In this document: piece by piece, positions 25,009 to 34,136 of the stretch
Layout of the letters: each line of letters begins with the position of its first letter
Position numbering within the stretch: position 1 is the stretch's first letter
Source of the DNA: RGIG8745 sp045576655
GTDB taxonomy: Bacteria > Bacteroidota > Bacteroidia > Bacteroidales > Bacteroidaceae
Assembly (NCBI GenBank): GCA_045576655.1
Contig: JAZNGW010000044.1
Span: forward strand, 1 to 64,000
DNA length: 64,000 nt
Reading direction: 5' to 3'
The notes under the pieces: generated by a model
What the model was told of the DNA's origin: nothing
Databases searched by the model: none
What the model saw: the letters and a program-made list of their open reading frames with translations, nothing else
Translations under genes and position numbers: made by a program

Positions 25009-28000
25009 ATGAAAAAGATACTATCAATACTAATGCTGCTTGCCTGTTTCAGTGCAGTGAGCAAGGCACAGGTAGCAGCGGGCGACGTTATCAGTGGTAA
25101 TGTTTCCGACGATATCGAACCTCTGATGATGGTGAATGTTGTCGAAATAGACAAAAACGGACGTATCGTTGCCCACGGAGTTACCGATATTAATGGTAAC
25201 TTCTCTTTCCGCTGCGTTAGCCCTAAGAACAGGCTCAAGATTTCTTACATCGGTTGCCAGACGCAGATTCTACCTATCAACAAGAAGTACTTTAAGGTTA
25301 AGCTTGCCAGTGCTACTCAGTTGAAGGAAGTCGTTATCAAGTCTGTCAAGAAAACCTCATCATCAGGTCTTGCAATTCCTGTAACTGAGGTTTCCGCGGC
25401 AACTCAGACTATTAGCATGAAAGAGTTCGAAGGACTCGGAATGACATCCGTCGACGAAGCTCTCCAAGGACGTATCTCAGGTCTCGATATCGTTGCCAAC
25501 TCTGGTAACCTCGGTGCCGGAACAACAATGCGCCTTCGCGGTGTCAGCACCATCAACGGAAATGCCAATCCGCTCATCGTAGTAAACGGAAACGTCTTCA
25601 CTAACGACTCTGATGCCGACTTCGACTATACTAATGCTAATGAAGAGCGTTTCGCAGAGCTCCTCAACGTAAACCCTGAGGACATCGAAGAAATCACCGT
25701 GCTCAAGGATGCCGCTTCAACTGCAATTTGGGGTTCTATGGGTGCTAACGGTGTAATCGAAATCAAGACAAAGCGCGGTTCACGCGGTACGACACGCGTA
25801 AACTATTCATATCGCTTTACAGGTTCTTGGCAGCCAGAGGGTTACAAACTCCTTAATGGTGACGACTACACCATGTATATGAAGGAAGCTTACTTCAACC
25901 CAACACTTGACAACTCGTTTGCAGACCAGACAAGTACTAACTATATCCCTGAAATCAACTACAATCCGATGTTTACGGAATACAACATGTATAACGACAA
26001 CACTGACTGGGTTGATGCAGTGAAGCAGTTCGGTACTAACCAACAGCACTACGTGTCATTCACTGGTGGTGGTGAGAAGGCCAACTTCCGTATCTCAGGA
26101 GGTTATGACCGTGCAACAGGTACAGCAATTAAGCAGGAACTCGACCGCTTCACAACCCGTGTGGCTCTCGACTACTTCGTTTCTGACCGAATCTCAATCC
26201 GTACCAACTTCGACCTCACTTACACAAACAACAAGAAGAACTATAATCACGGCGGAGACCTTTTAGGAATCGCATATACCAAGATGCCTAACTTGTCAAT
26301 CTATGAAGAGGATCAATATGGAAATGATACAGACCGTTTCTATACAATGAACCAGTATGTGACATCTCCGTTCCCTGCCGCAAGAAAGCTCCTCGACGAC
26401 CAGTACGCGAAGGTTAACCCTGTAGCGCTTGCGCATGAGGCAAAAAATGATGAAAAGACTATCAACCTCTCTCCTGAATTCATCCTTAAGTATGAACTTC
26501 TTGGCACTCAGGATGGTGAGTCACGCCTCACATACGAAGGACAGGTGCTGTTCAATATCTTCAACAAAGACAACAACACTTATTTCCCAGGCTATTTGCT
26601 CTCTTCAAACTTCCTTTCAGACTCTTACAATAATTCGTCTATGGACGCTTATAAGAGCCACAGCCTTTCAACACGCCACACTTTGACTTTCGCACCTCAT
26701 TTCAATAATGAAGACCACTCACTTCTCTTCATGGCGCGTTCAATCTACGACTCAGGTAACTCTACAAGCCAGAACGTAGGCAAGAAGTGGTTGCCAACAA
26801 GTGACATCACATCTTCTCTTGGCGGCGGTGTAATCACAGGTTATGGTTCTGGATCAGGTGAATGGCGTAGCATGCGTTTCGTCTTCTCTCTTCACTATGC
26901 TTATAAGGGACGCTATATCTTCGATACAACCCTCTCTCGTGACGGTTCCACTAAGTTCGGTCCATCAAAGCGTTGGCTTAACTATCCAAGTGTCAGCTTC
27001 CGTTGGAACATCTCTGACGAACCTTGGATGGATAAGTTCGAGTGGCTCGACATGTTGTCAATCCGTCCAGGTTGGGGTATCGTAGGACGCCAGCCAGGAG
27101 GCGACTTCCTCTATATGAGTAAGTATGGCAATGGAGCGAACTACATTGGTGAATCTTCAGTTGTACCTAATAACATCCGACTCTCAGACTTGCGTCCTGA
27201 AAAGAAGGAAACTTGGAACCTCGGTTTCGACTTAGGACTCTTTGAAGGCAAATATACAGCCGACCTCTCTATCTATACACAGAAAACTACCGACCTCCTT
27301 ATGGGTGGATATGCAATCCCTTCATCATCAGGTTATACCTCATTTGCTTACAAGAACGCCGGTTCTATGCGCAACAACGGTTGGGAGTTCAATATCAACG
27401 GTAACAGATTTATCAAGGCTGGCAAGTTCTCAATGGACTTCAACATTACTTTCGCAAACAACCGAAACGAAATTCTCTCAATGGATCCGACAATCCTTGA
27501 AACCATGAATGCTGATTTCGGTTATAACAACGGCACATACCTCTCACGCGTACAGCTCAACAACCCGCTCGGTTCAATCTACGGATTCCGTTACAAGGGC
27601 GTTTATCAATATACAGACTACAGCGAAGTAGAGGTTAAGGGTGTAAGCGGACCTAACGCTCCAGTTGCACGCGATGCAAACGGCGATGTAATCCTCAACT
27701 CAGCAGGTAATCCAAAGGATATGTACTTCGACTACGACGGTAAGAGATACGAATTCGTTGGAGGTGACGCTATTTATGAAGATGTAAACTATGACGGACA
27801 GATTAACGAACTCGACATTGTTTACCTCGGTTCTTCACTCCCTAAGCTCACCGGAGGTTTTGGTATGAAGTTCCACTATGACCGTTGGTCACTCAACCTT
27901 CAGTTCAACTACCGTTATGGCAATAAGGTTGTGAATTATGGCCGCATGAATATTGAGAACATGCACAACAATAACAACATGTCTCAGGCTATCAACTGGC

Positions 28001-28341
28001 GTTGGCATAACGAGGGTGACATTACAACAATGCCTCGTGCCGTGACTGGCAAGACTAATTTTGAGTCATTTAACTACTTAGGTAGCGACCGTTTCGTAGA
28101 AGACGCTTCATTCCTCCGTCTTAACTACGCTATGTTGTCTTACTCATTCCCTACAGATTTATTGAAGAAGTGGGGTCTCAGCTCATTGAAGATGAACCTT
28201 ACCATGAACAACCTCTTCTGCATCACAAAATATTCAGGTGCTGACCCAGAAGTTGCTCAGGCAGGTTTTGCTCCAGCAGGCGACTCTTCAAGAACGCCAC
28301 GTGGTAAGTCATTCACAATCGGTCTTAATGTTGGATTCTAA
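25009..28341 (+). CDS. SusC/RagA-family TonB-dependent outer-membrane transporter (first)
   Basis: This is a 1110-residue outer-membrane protein. After the signal peptide (residues 1-21) comes a carboxypeptidase-regulatory-like domain (about 25-105). The plug domain follows, with LQGRISGLDIVANSGNLGAG near 153-172 and a VLKDAASTAIWGSMGANGVIEI segment typical of SusC. A long beta-barrel ends in an aromatic C-terminus (...GLNVGF). It imports a ligand captured by the SusD partner, powered by TonB-ExbBD. SusD follows 15 bp downstream. Substrate unknown. Confidence 0.95.
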   Translation: MKKILSILMLLACFSAVSKAQVAAGDVISGNVSDDIEPLMMVNVVEIDKNGRIVAHGVTDINGNFSFRCVSPKNRLKISYIGCQTQILPINKKYFKVKLASATQLKEVVIKSVKKTSSSGLAIPVTEVSAATQTISMKEFEGLGMTSVDEALQGRISGLDIVANSGNLGAGTTMRLRGVSTINGNANPLIVVNGNVFTNDSDADFDYTNANEERFAELLNVNPEDIEEITVLKDAASTAIWGSMGANGVIEIKTKRGSRGTTRVNYSYRFTGSWQPEGYKLLNGDDYTMYMKEAYFNPTLDNSFADQTSTNYIPEINYNPMFTEYNMYNDNTDWVDAVKQFGTNQQHYVSFTGGGEKANFRISGGYDRATGTAIKQELDRFTTRVALDYFVSDRISIRTNFDLTYTNNKKNYNHGGDLLGIAYTKMPNLSIYEEDQYGNDTDRFYTMNQYVTSPFPAARKLLDDQYAKVNPVALAHEAKNDEKTINLSPEFILKYELLGTQDGESRLTYEGQVLFNIFNKDNNTYFPGYLLSSNFLSDSYNNSSMDAYKSHSLSTRHTLTFAPHFNNEDHSLLFMARSIYDSGNSTSQNVGKKWLPTSDITSSLGGGVITGYGSGSGEWRSMRFVFSLHYAYKGRYIFDTTLSRDGSTKFGPSKRWLNYPSVSFRWNISDEPWMDKFEWLDMLSIRPGWGIVGRQPGGDFLYMSKYGNGANYIGESSVVPNNIRLSDLRPEKKETWNLGFDLGLFEGKYTADLSIYTQKTTDLLMGGYAIPSSSGYTSFAYKNAGSMRNNGWEFNINGNRFIKAGKFSMDFNITFANNRNEILSMDPTILETMNADFGYNNGTYLSRVQLNNPLGSIYGFRYKGVYQYTDYSEVEVKGVSGPNAPVARDANGDVILNSAGNPKDMYFDYDGKRYEFVGGDAIYEDVNYDGQINELDIVYLGSSLPKLTGGFGMKFHYDRWSLNLQFNYRYGNKVVNYGRMNIENMHNNNNMSQAINWRWHNEGDITTMPRAVTGKTNFESFNYLGSDRFVEDASFLRLNYAMLSYSFPTDLLKKWGLSSLKMNLTMNNLFCITKYSGADPEVAQAGFAPAGDSSRTPRGKSFTIGLNVGF

Positions 28342-28356
28342 TACCAGAAAACGAAT

Positions 28357-30195
28357 ATGAAAAAGATAAATAAATTAACAGCGATAGGATTGGCTGCAAT
28401 CGCGGGATTTTCCACTGTATCGTGTGATCTCGATTTGTTGCCAATGAACGAAGTCGTTCTTGAAAACTACTGGAAAGAGGAGGCCGACGTTAACAGCGTT
28501 GTGAACTCTTGCTATGTCGGCATGCAGGAAGGCGGCTTTATCAACAAGATTATTACATGGGGAGAGTTGCGTGCTGAGAACGTGACTCAAGGTCCAGACG
28601 TGCCAGGCGACATCCTGCAGTTGCTGAAGTGCAACCTCTTGTCTACTAACGGATGCTGTAACTGGGATGCCTTTTATAACGTAATCAACCGCTGTAACAT
28701 CGTTCTGCATTACGCGCCGACAGTGGCAGACGTGGACCCTAACTATACCACAACCGACTTGAACATGACGAAGGCGGAAGTAAAAGCAATTCGCGCACTT
28801 TCCTACTTCTATCTCATCCGCACATTTAAGGATGTGCCTTTCACTCTTGATCCGTCAATCGACGATTTCCAGAATTATGTTATTCCTGCTACAAAGCACG
28901 AAGTGATTCTCGACTCTTTGATTTACGATCTTGAAGAATGCAAGGATTTTGCTCCTTTGAAGAATCCGGATCGCAGGAAGAACTCAGGCCGTGTGACCCG
29001 CAACATGATCTACACATTGCTTGCTGATATGTATCTCTGGAAGGCTTCCGACTATAATCTGCCGGTTGCAGCTCAGCAGGAGGCTTACAGAAAGTGCATC
29101 GAATATTGTGATATGGTGATCAACTATAAGATAAACCAGTACAAGATCGATGAATACGGTGATTTGGACAAGGCAATGGACAAGAAAGTCTATACTGAGT
29201 ATGGATATCCTTTGTTAGCAGAAAAACGTGAGGGTTCTACTGTACCAAATGCTTACAATGCTATTTTCGGTACGGGCAACTCATTTGAAAGCATCTTCGA
29301 GTTGACATTCGGTAGTGCAGAGTCCGATATTAAGAATACGGATCTTACTTATATGTATGGAGGTTCTGATAAGGATGGCAAGCAGATTACGTATGTGGCT
29401 GGTAATGAAAACCTTATCCCTACTGCTATCACATCTACATCATATAACGACGAAACGTTGTTCCCTGTAACATATGACTATCGTTCTCTTACATCTTTGC
29501 ACTTTAGCGATGGAAAAGCTCCAGAAATCAACAAGTATATAGTTCCTAGTTACGTAGGTACAGAAACTGATTTCGGTAAAGTGGGTTCTGCATGGAGCGC
29601 CGCTACTGCTACTCGCAGCAACATTTCTTGGGCTCAAACACAGATGGGAGTTAACTGGATTGTTTATCGCTTGTCTGATGTTATGCTGATGCGTGCAGAG
29701 GCTGAGATTAATCTTGCGGCAGCTCTCACACCAGTAGTGGAAGAGCCTGAAGAAGGAACAACACCTGCTAAGACAAGAGCAAACGGTTCTTCTCTCTCTA
29801 CTGCGGAAGAACTCTATCAAGATGCTTTCAACTTGATTTCAGCAGTTTATCTCCGTTCCAACCCTGAAGCGTCTACAGCAGGTCGCCCTGCTTTCGCAAA
29901 TTATAAAACTTACGAGTCTATGATGAAACTTCTTGATAATGAACGTCGCCGTGAATTCCTCTTCGAAGGAAAACGCTACTACGACCTTGTGCGCCGTTCA
30001 CGTCGTGAGGGCAACACTGACTACTATGTGGCTTCTCTTACTTCTAAGTTTGGCGAGGCTTCAAAGGCCGTGCTTATCAAGATGGCCATGCTTGACTTTA
30101 TTTATATGCCGTATGCAGAACGACAGATAGACGTTAATCCGTTGCTCAATCAGAACCCTGCTTACGCTAAAGAAGATGAAATCGTTAAAAACTAA
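28357..30195 (+). CDS. SusD/RagB-family nutrient-binding lipoprotein (first)
   Basis: This is a 612-residue lipoprotein with its lipid-attachment Cys at residue 23 (STVSC). The N-terminal SusD-like region includes EVVLENYWKEEADVN and TPR-like helices with RALSYFYLIRTFKDVPF near residues 147-163. The C-terminal RagB-type segment includes DNERRREFLFEGKRYYDLVR near 527-546. It forms the lid of the preceding SusC pore. An inserted Glu/Pro/Thr-rich loop lies near residue 460. The FAS1 gene follows after 6 bp. Confidence 0.95.
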   Translation: MKKINKLTAIGLAAIAGFSTVSCDLDLLPMNEVVLENYWKEEADVNSVVNSCYVGMQEGGFINKIITWGELRAENVTQGPDVPGDILQLLKCNLLSTNGCCNWDAFYNVINRCNIVLHYAPTVADVDPNYTTTDLNMTKAEVKAIRALSYFYLIRTFKDVPFTLDPSIDDFQNYVIPATKHEVILDSLIYDLEECKDFAPLKNPDRRKNSGRVTRNMIYTLLADMYLWKASDYNLPVAAQQEAYRKCIEYCDMVINYKINQYKIDEYGDLDKAMDKKVYTEYGYPLLAEKREGSTVPNAYNAIFGTGNSFESIFELTFGSAESDIKNTDLTYMYGGSDKDGKQITYVAGNENLIPTAITSTSYNDETLFPVTYDYRSLTSLHFSDGKAPEINKYIVPSYVGTETDFGKVGSAWSAATATRSNISWAQTQMGVNWIVYRLSDVMLMRAEAEINLAAALTPVVEEPEEGTTPAKTRANGSSLSTAEELYQDAFNLISAVYLRSNPEASTAGRPAFANYKTYESMMKLLDNERRREFLFEGKRYYDLVRRSRREGNTDYYVASLTSKFGEASKAVLIKMAMLDFIYMPYAERQIDVNPLLNQNPAYAKEDEIVKN

Positions 30196-30201
30196 TGCTC
30201 T

Positions 30202-32286
30202 ATGAAAACAATAAAGAATTTCAAATTTTTGGCAATAATGGCTTTTGCCATATCTGCTCTGCAGATTTCTATTGTCAGCTGTTCTGATGATCCAGGGGCA
30301 GAAAACTACTATACGTCGACATCAGAGTATGCATCTGACTTTTTGCGCAACAGGGACAAATTCTCAAAGTTCGTACAGGTTGTAGAAAAGTCTAATAAAA
30401 TGCACCTTCTCAGTACGTGGGGACAGTACACGGTGTTCGCTCCTACCAACGAGGCTTTCGACCTTTATCTCGCTGGTCGTGGATGGACAATGGACTCACT
30501 CCTTAGCCATCAGGCAGACTGTGACACAATCACTCTCACTCATATCATTGAGAATGCTGCTTACTTCACTACAGACTTCAGTGATGGTACATACAATCAG
30601 ACAAACATGCTCAACCGCGTGTTGACAATCTCCAGCGACTCCGACACGTTGTCAGTTCCAGGCGAAGTTCGTTTGGCAATGTATATCAATAAGTCAGCAC
30701 GTATCATCCAGGCTGACGACTCTGTTGATAATGGAGTAGTTCATACTATGGATAAGGTTATCGGTGCTCAGAACTTCATGCTTCCAGACATTATCGGTAA
30801 GGATACAACAGCAACACTCTATTATGAGGCTTTGGTTAAGACCGGTATGGCTGACAGCTTGCAGCGCTTTGAGGACTTTTCTTATTCTGTAGGTTCTGAC
30901 TCAATAGACTGGACAAATGACGCTTTGGTTACAAGTACTGCCTCTGAGTATGATAATGTGGCATATCCAAAGAACCGCCTCTACAAGTATACGGCTTTCG
31001 TGGTACAGGATGCGGTGCTGAAAGAAAAGCATGGCATTGAGGACCTTAATGGGCTCCGTGAATTAGCAGCATCAATCTATGATGAGGTCTATCCTGAAGA
31101 CGCTAAGTATTATGACGACTTGAAAGACCGTCGTAACTCACTTAACAGATTTATTTCTTACCACTTGCTTAATCGTATCGGTACTTATTACACGTTGACT
31201 TGCGTAGACGGCGCTAACAGTACTCTTGCAATCAACTGGGACCGACGTAACTGGGACATCGCTGACTGGTATGAAACAATGATGCCTCATTCTTTGATGA
31301 AGTTCTCATTCCCTCAGGGTTCTGCAGCCGGTCTTTATATCAACCGTCGAGGTGTTCAGACTCGTCGTGACAGCCGTGGAGTTTTTATTCCAGGAGTAAA
31401 AGTCTACTCTCCAAGCCAGGTTAAGATTGACCAGTCTGCGGTTAATGGTGTATATCACTATATCAATGACATCGTTCATTATGGTCGTGAAACTCAGGAA
31501 GTGGTTCTTGATGAGCGTCTTCGTTTCGACGCATCAACTCTCTCACCTGACTTCATGAACAGTGGTGCCCGTGGACATTATACGCGTTCAAGCTACGAAA
31601 ATGGTAAGTATGGTCTTTGGGATAATAATGCAACTCATAATAACCGACAGACTTGTCTCGGATTCAAGGCCGGATTCGTTGAGAACTTCAAGTATGACAA
31701 TGCAACTCACTTGCACGTTCGTCCTCGTGTGCTTTCTTTCTGGTCTTATCAGGGCGACGAAGTAACTATTAAGGGTATCTTTGACTTTACAGTCAAATTG
31801 CCTCCAGTGCCTGCTGGTACATACGAACTTCGTCTATTTACTTGTACAGGTTTCGCCTCACGCGGTATCATTCAGGCATACATAAAGAAGGGCGATGGCG
31901 GTTATGAACCTTGCGGCATTCCATTCGATATGCGACCTAGTGGTTCAGACCCTAAGATTGGTTGGAGAGGTGATAGCGACCTCGGCGATGACGATGCTAT
32001 TGCTGCATTTGACAAGGCGTTCCACAACCGCGGATGGATGAGAGGACCTCATTCTTACGGAAATGCTACTACAGAAGCAGGTGGAACAAGAGGGGATTCG
32101 TTCGCTAACTTGGACCGTACGTTGCGTAAGGTTATTACCACATTCGAAACAGATGGACAGACTGATATATACTTCCGCGTGCAGCAGAAGATGCAGTCTA
32201 TCAATAACGAGATGAACTTCGACTTTATTGAACTTTGCCCAAGCTCGGTTTACAACAACGAGTTCTATCCAGAAGACAGATGGTAA
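30202..32286 (+). CDS. Fasciclin (FAS1) lipoprotein, second
   Basis: This is a 694-residue lipoprotein (SIVSC, Cys28). The first FAS1 domain shows YTVFAPTNEAFDLYL near residues 75-89 and NGVVHTMDKVIGAQ near 175-188. A second FAS1-like domain spans about 200-430 and ends with NGVYHYINDIVHYGRE. The C-terminal 250 residues form a separate beta-rich region that I do not recognise. It is the fourth gene of the operon, directly after SusD. It may be the surface ligand-binding protein of the first SusCD pair. The gap after it holds a tetraloop hairpin. Confidence 0.85.
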   Translation: MKTIKNFKFLAIMAFAISALQISIVSCSDDPGAENYYTSTSEYASDFLRNRDKFSKFVQVVEKSNKMHLLSTWGQYTVFAPTNEAFDLYLAGRGWTMDSLLSHQADCDTITLTHIIENAAYFTTDFSDGTYNQTNMLNRVLTISSDSDTLSVPGEVRLAMYINKSARIIQADDSVDNGVVHTMDKVIGAQNFMLPDIIGKDTTATLYYEALVKTGMADSLQRFEDFSYSVGSDSIDWTNDALVTSTASEYDNVAYPKNRLYKYTAFVVQDAVLKEKHGIEDLNGLRELAASIYDEVYPEDAKYYDDLKDRRNSLNRFISYHLLNRIGTYYTLTCVDGANSTLAINWDRRNWDIADWYETMMPHSLMKFSFPQGSAAGLYINRRGVQTRRDSRGVFIPGVKVYSPSQVKIDQSAVNGVYHYINDIVHYGRETQEVVLDERLRFDASTLSPDFMNSGARGHYTRSSYENGKYGLWDNNATHNNRQTCLGFKAGFVENFKYDNATHLHVRPRVLSFWSYQGDEVTIKGIFDFTVKLPPVPAGTYELRLFTCTGFASRGIIQAYIKKGDGGYEPCGIPFDMRPSGSDPKIGWRGDSDLGDDDAIAAFDKAFHNRGWMRGPHSYGNATTEAGGTRGDSFANLDRTLRKVITTFETDGQTDIYFRVQQKMQSINNEMNFDFIELCPSSVYNNEFYPEDRW

Positions 32287-32305
32287 TAGAGTGCTTTTCG
32301 TGAGT

Positions 32306-32333
32306 GAGGTCTGAAGGGAAACCTTCTTACCTC
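32306..32333 (+). promoter_or_regulatory. GNRA-loop hairpin inside the FAS1-SusCD operon
   Basis: GAGGT and ACCTC flank a perfect GAAGG-GAAA-CCTTC hairpin with a 2 x 2 internal loop. It lies in the 87-bp gap between the second and third FAS1 genes, the largest gap in the operon. There is no long T tract after it, so processing or mRNA stabilisation is more likely than termination. Confidence 0.5.
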
Positions 32334-32373
32334 CTCCGGAAAAAATAAGTAACTTAACAAAAAATACAAATAT

Positions 32374-34122
32374 ATGAATACAAAGATAAAAAAAGCGTTA
32401 AGTCTTGGCGTTCTCGCCTTGGCAGGGCTGTTTGCGCTGTATTCTTGCGCTGACAAATGGGAAGACCATTATGAAACTGTGCAAGGAGAGACTTACCAGG
32501 GGACTTTGTTGGACTACCTGGAAAGCCAGAGTGAGCAGCTTAGCGATTTCGCTGAAATATTGAAAGCGGTAGGATATGAGTCAAACCTTGCGTCAAATCA
32601 GATGTTCACAGTGTGGGCACCAGTTAACGGTTCTTTTGATAAAGAGGCACTTCTGGCAACAATTGAGAGAGGTGACAAGGAACGTGTTGTAGAACGTTTT
32701 GTACAGAACCATATCGCACTTTACAGTATTTCTCTCTCTCCAAATGAACAAGATGTTACTTTGCAGAACAGCAAGGTAATAAAACTTTCAAGTGCTGCAG
32801 AGGCTAAATTTGGCGACTGCGATATTATCAAACCAAATGTAGCTTGCAAGAATGGTGTCTTTAACGTTATTGGTGCAGAAAACGTTTATATTCCTACTAT
32901 CTATGAGATCATGGAGGATGATTACAAGGATTATCTCCTTGCTAATCCTGATTTGAACCCAGAAGAAGTTGTGTCTATGATGTCATTCCTTGAGGCTTAT
33001 AATGCAGATTCACTTGATGAAAGCAAGAGTGTGTTCTTCGGGCTTGACATGAACGGAAACCGAGTTTATATAGACTCAGTTATGATTCGTAACAACACAA
33101 TCCTCAAGATGCTTGATGCTTTGGTTTACGAAGAGGACTCTACTTACTGGACCGTAGTCCCTACAGTTGAGGCTTACCAGCAACGTTACGAAGAAGCTAA
33201 GAAGTTTCTTGTTTACAATCCAAGCGTGAATGCTATTACACCTAACATGTCTGATTCGCTTCAGAACCGCTATGCACATCTTTTTGCTATGCGTGACTTG
33301 TTCTTCAATGTCAATGCTAATGAGCATTATAGCGACTCGCTTAAGTCAACAGATTACAATGCTTGGCTTAATTGGAAGGAACATGTTTATCGTGGCGATC
33401 CATTCGGCTCAGACGGCATTTTGGCAAATGCGGAGGTCGTTGAATGCAGTAACGGTAATATCTACAAGGTTAATGAATATCCATACTCAATCTATGACCA
33501 GTTCTTTAAGGAAATTTCTGCTACTCTGACAAATAGTTTGGTGGATGTGACAAATAGCAACACAAAGAACTGTACAATGGATCCAGTACCGTCAGGAAGA
33601 ACGATTTTTACTGAATCGATTTCTGGAAAGGTTTGGAATTTGGAATATCTCCATCTTATTCCGACTACTAATTTGGTTCAGCCTCAGGTGACATTTAAGA
33701 TTACAGGAACATTATCTGGCACTTACGACCTCAAGTTGGTAACCCTTTCACCACAATTCTTGGTTAAGGGCGAAATAAATCCAGAAACTGATGATAAGTT
33801 GTATAAGTTCCGTGTTAACCTCTTCCAGAGAGACGAAAATGGTGATATGCCTCAAAGAGCAACAACTTTGTATGTCCCAGGAACAAAAACTCGTGACTTC
33901 GAGTCTCATCCAGTTACGGAACTCTCTACTCCATACGACACTATCGACATTTGTCCTATCACGTTAGATCATTGCTATTACGGACGTGACGAGGCTGGTA
34001 TCATGGTTCAGCTCGTAACAAATGTTAGCAGTAGCCTCTTGAAGAATGGCTACTCTCGTGAAATGCTCTTGCATAAGATACTTCTTGTACCTCATGTTGA
34101 AGAAGAGGAATCTGGCGAATAA
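32374..34122 (+). CDS. Fasciclin (FAS1) lipoprotein, third
   Basis: This is a 582-residue lipoprotein (LYSC, Cys25). A FAS1 domain shows FTVWAPVNGSFDKEALL near residues 76-92 and NGVFNVIGAENVYIP near 158-172. A second, weaker FAS1-like region runs to about 370 (NGNIYKVNEYPY). The C-terminal part is beta-rich and appears related in layout to the second FAS1 protein. It lies 14 bp before the second SusC gene and so probably serves that pair. Confidence 0.82.
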   Translation: MNTKIKKALSLGVLALAGLFALYSCADKWEDHYETVQGETYQGTLLDYLESQSEQLSDFAEILKAVGYESNLASNQMFTVWAPVNGSFDKEALLATIERGDKERVVERFVQNHIALYSISLSPNEQDVTLQNSKVIKLSSAAEAKFGDCDIIKPNVACKNGVFNVIGAENVYIPTIYEIMEDDYKDYLLANPDLNPEEVVSMMSFLEAYNADSLDESKSVFFGLDMNGNRVYIDSVMIRNNTILKMLDALVYEEDSTYWTVVPTVEAYQQRYEEAKKFLVYNPSVNAITPNMSDSLQNRYAHLFAMRDLFFNVNANEHYSDSLKSTDYNAWLNWKEHVYRGDPFGSDGILANAEVVECSNGNIYKVNEYPYSIYDQFFKEISATLTNSLVDVTNSNTKNCTMDPVPSGRTIFTESISGKVWNLEYLHLIPTTNLVQPQVTFKITGTLSGTYDLKLVTLSPQFLVKGEINPETDDKLYKFRVNLFQRDENGDMPQRATTLYVPGTKTRDFESHPVTELSTPYDTIDICPITLDHCYYGRDEAGIMVQLVTNVSSSLLKNGYSREMLLHKILLVPHVEEEESGE

Positions 34123-34136
34123 TTAATTCTGATACA

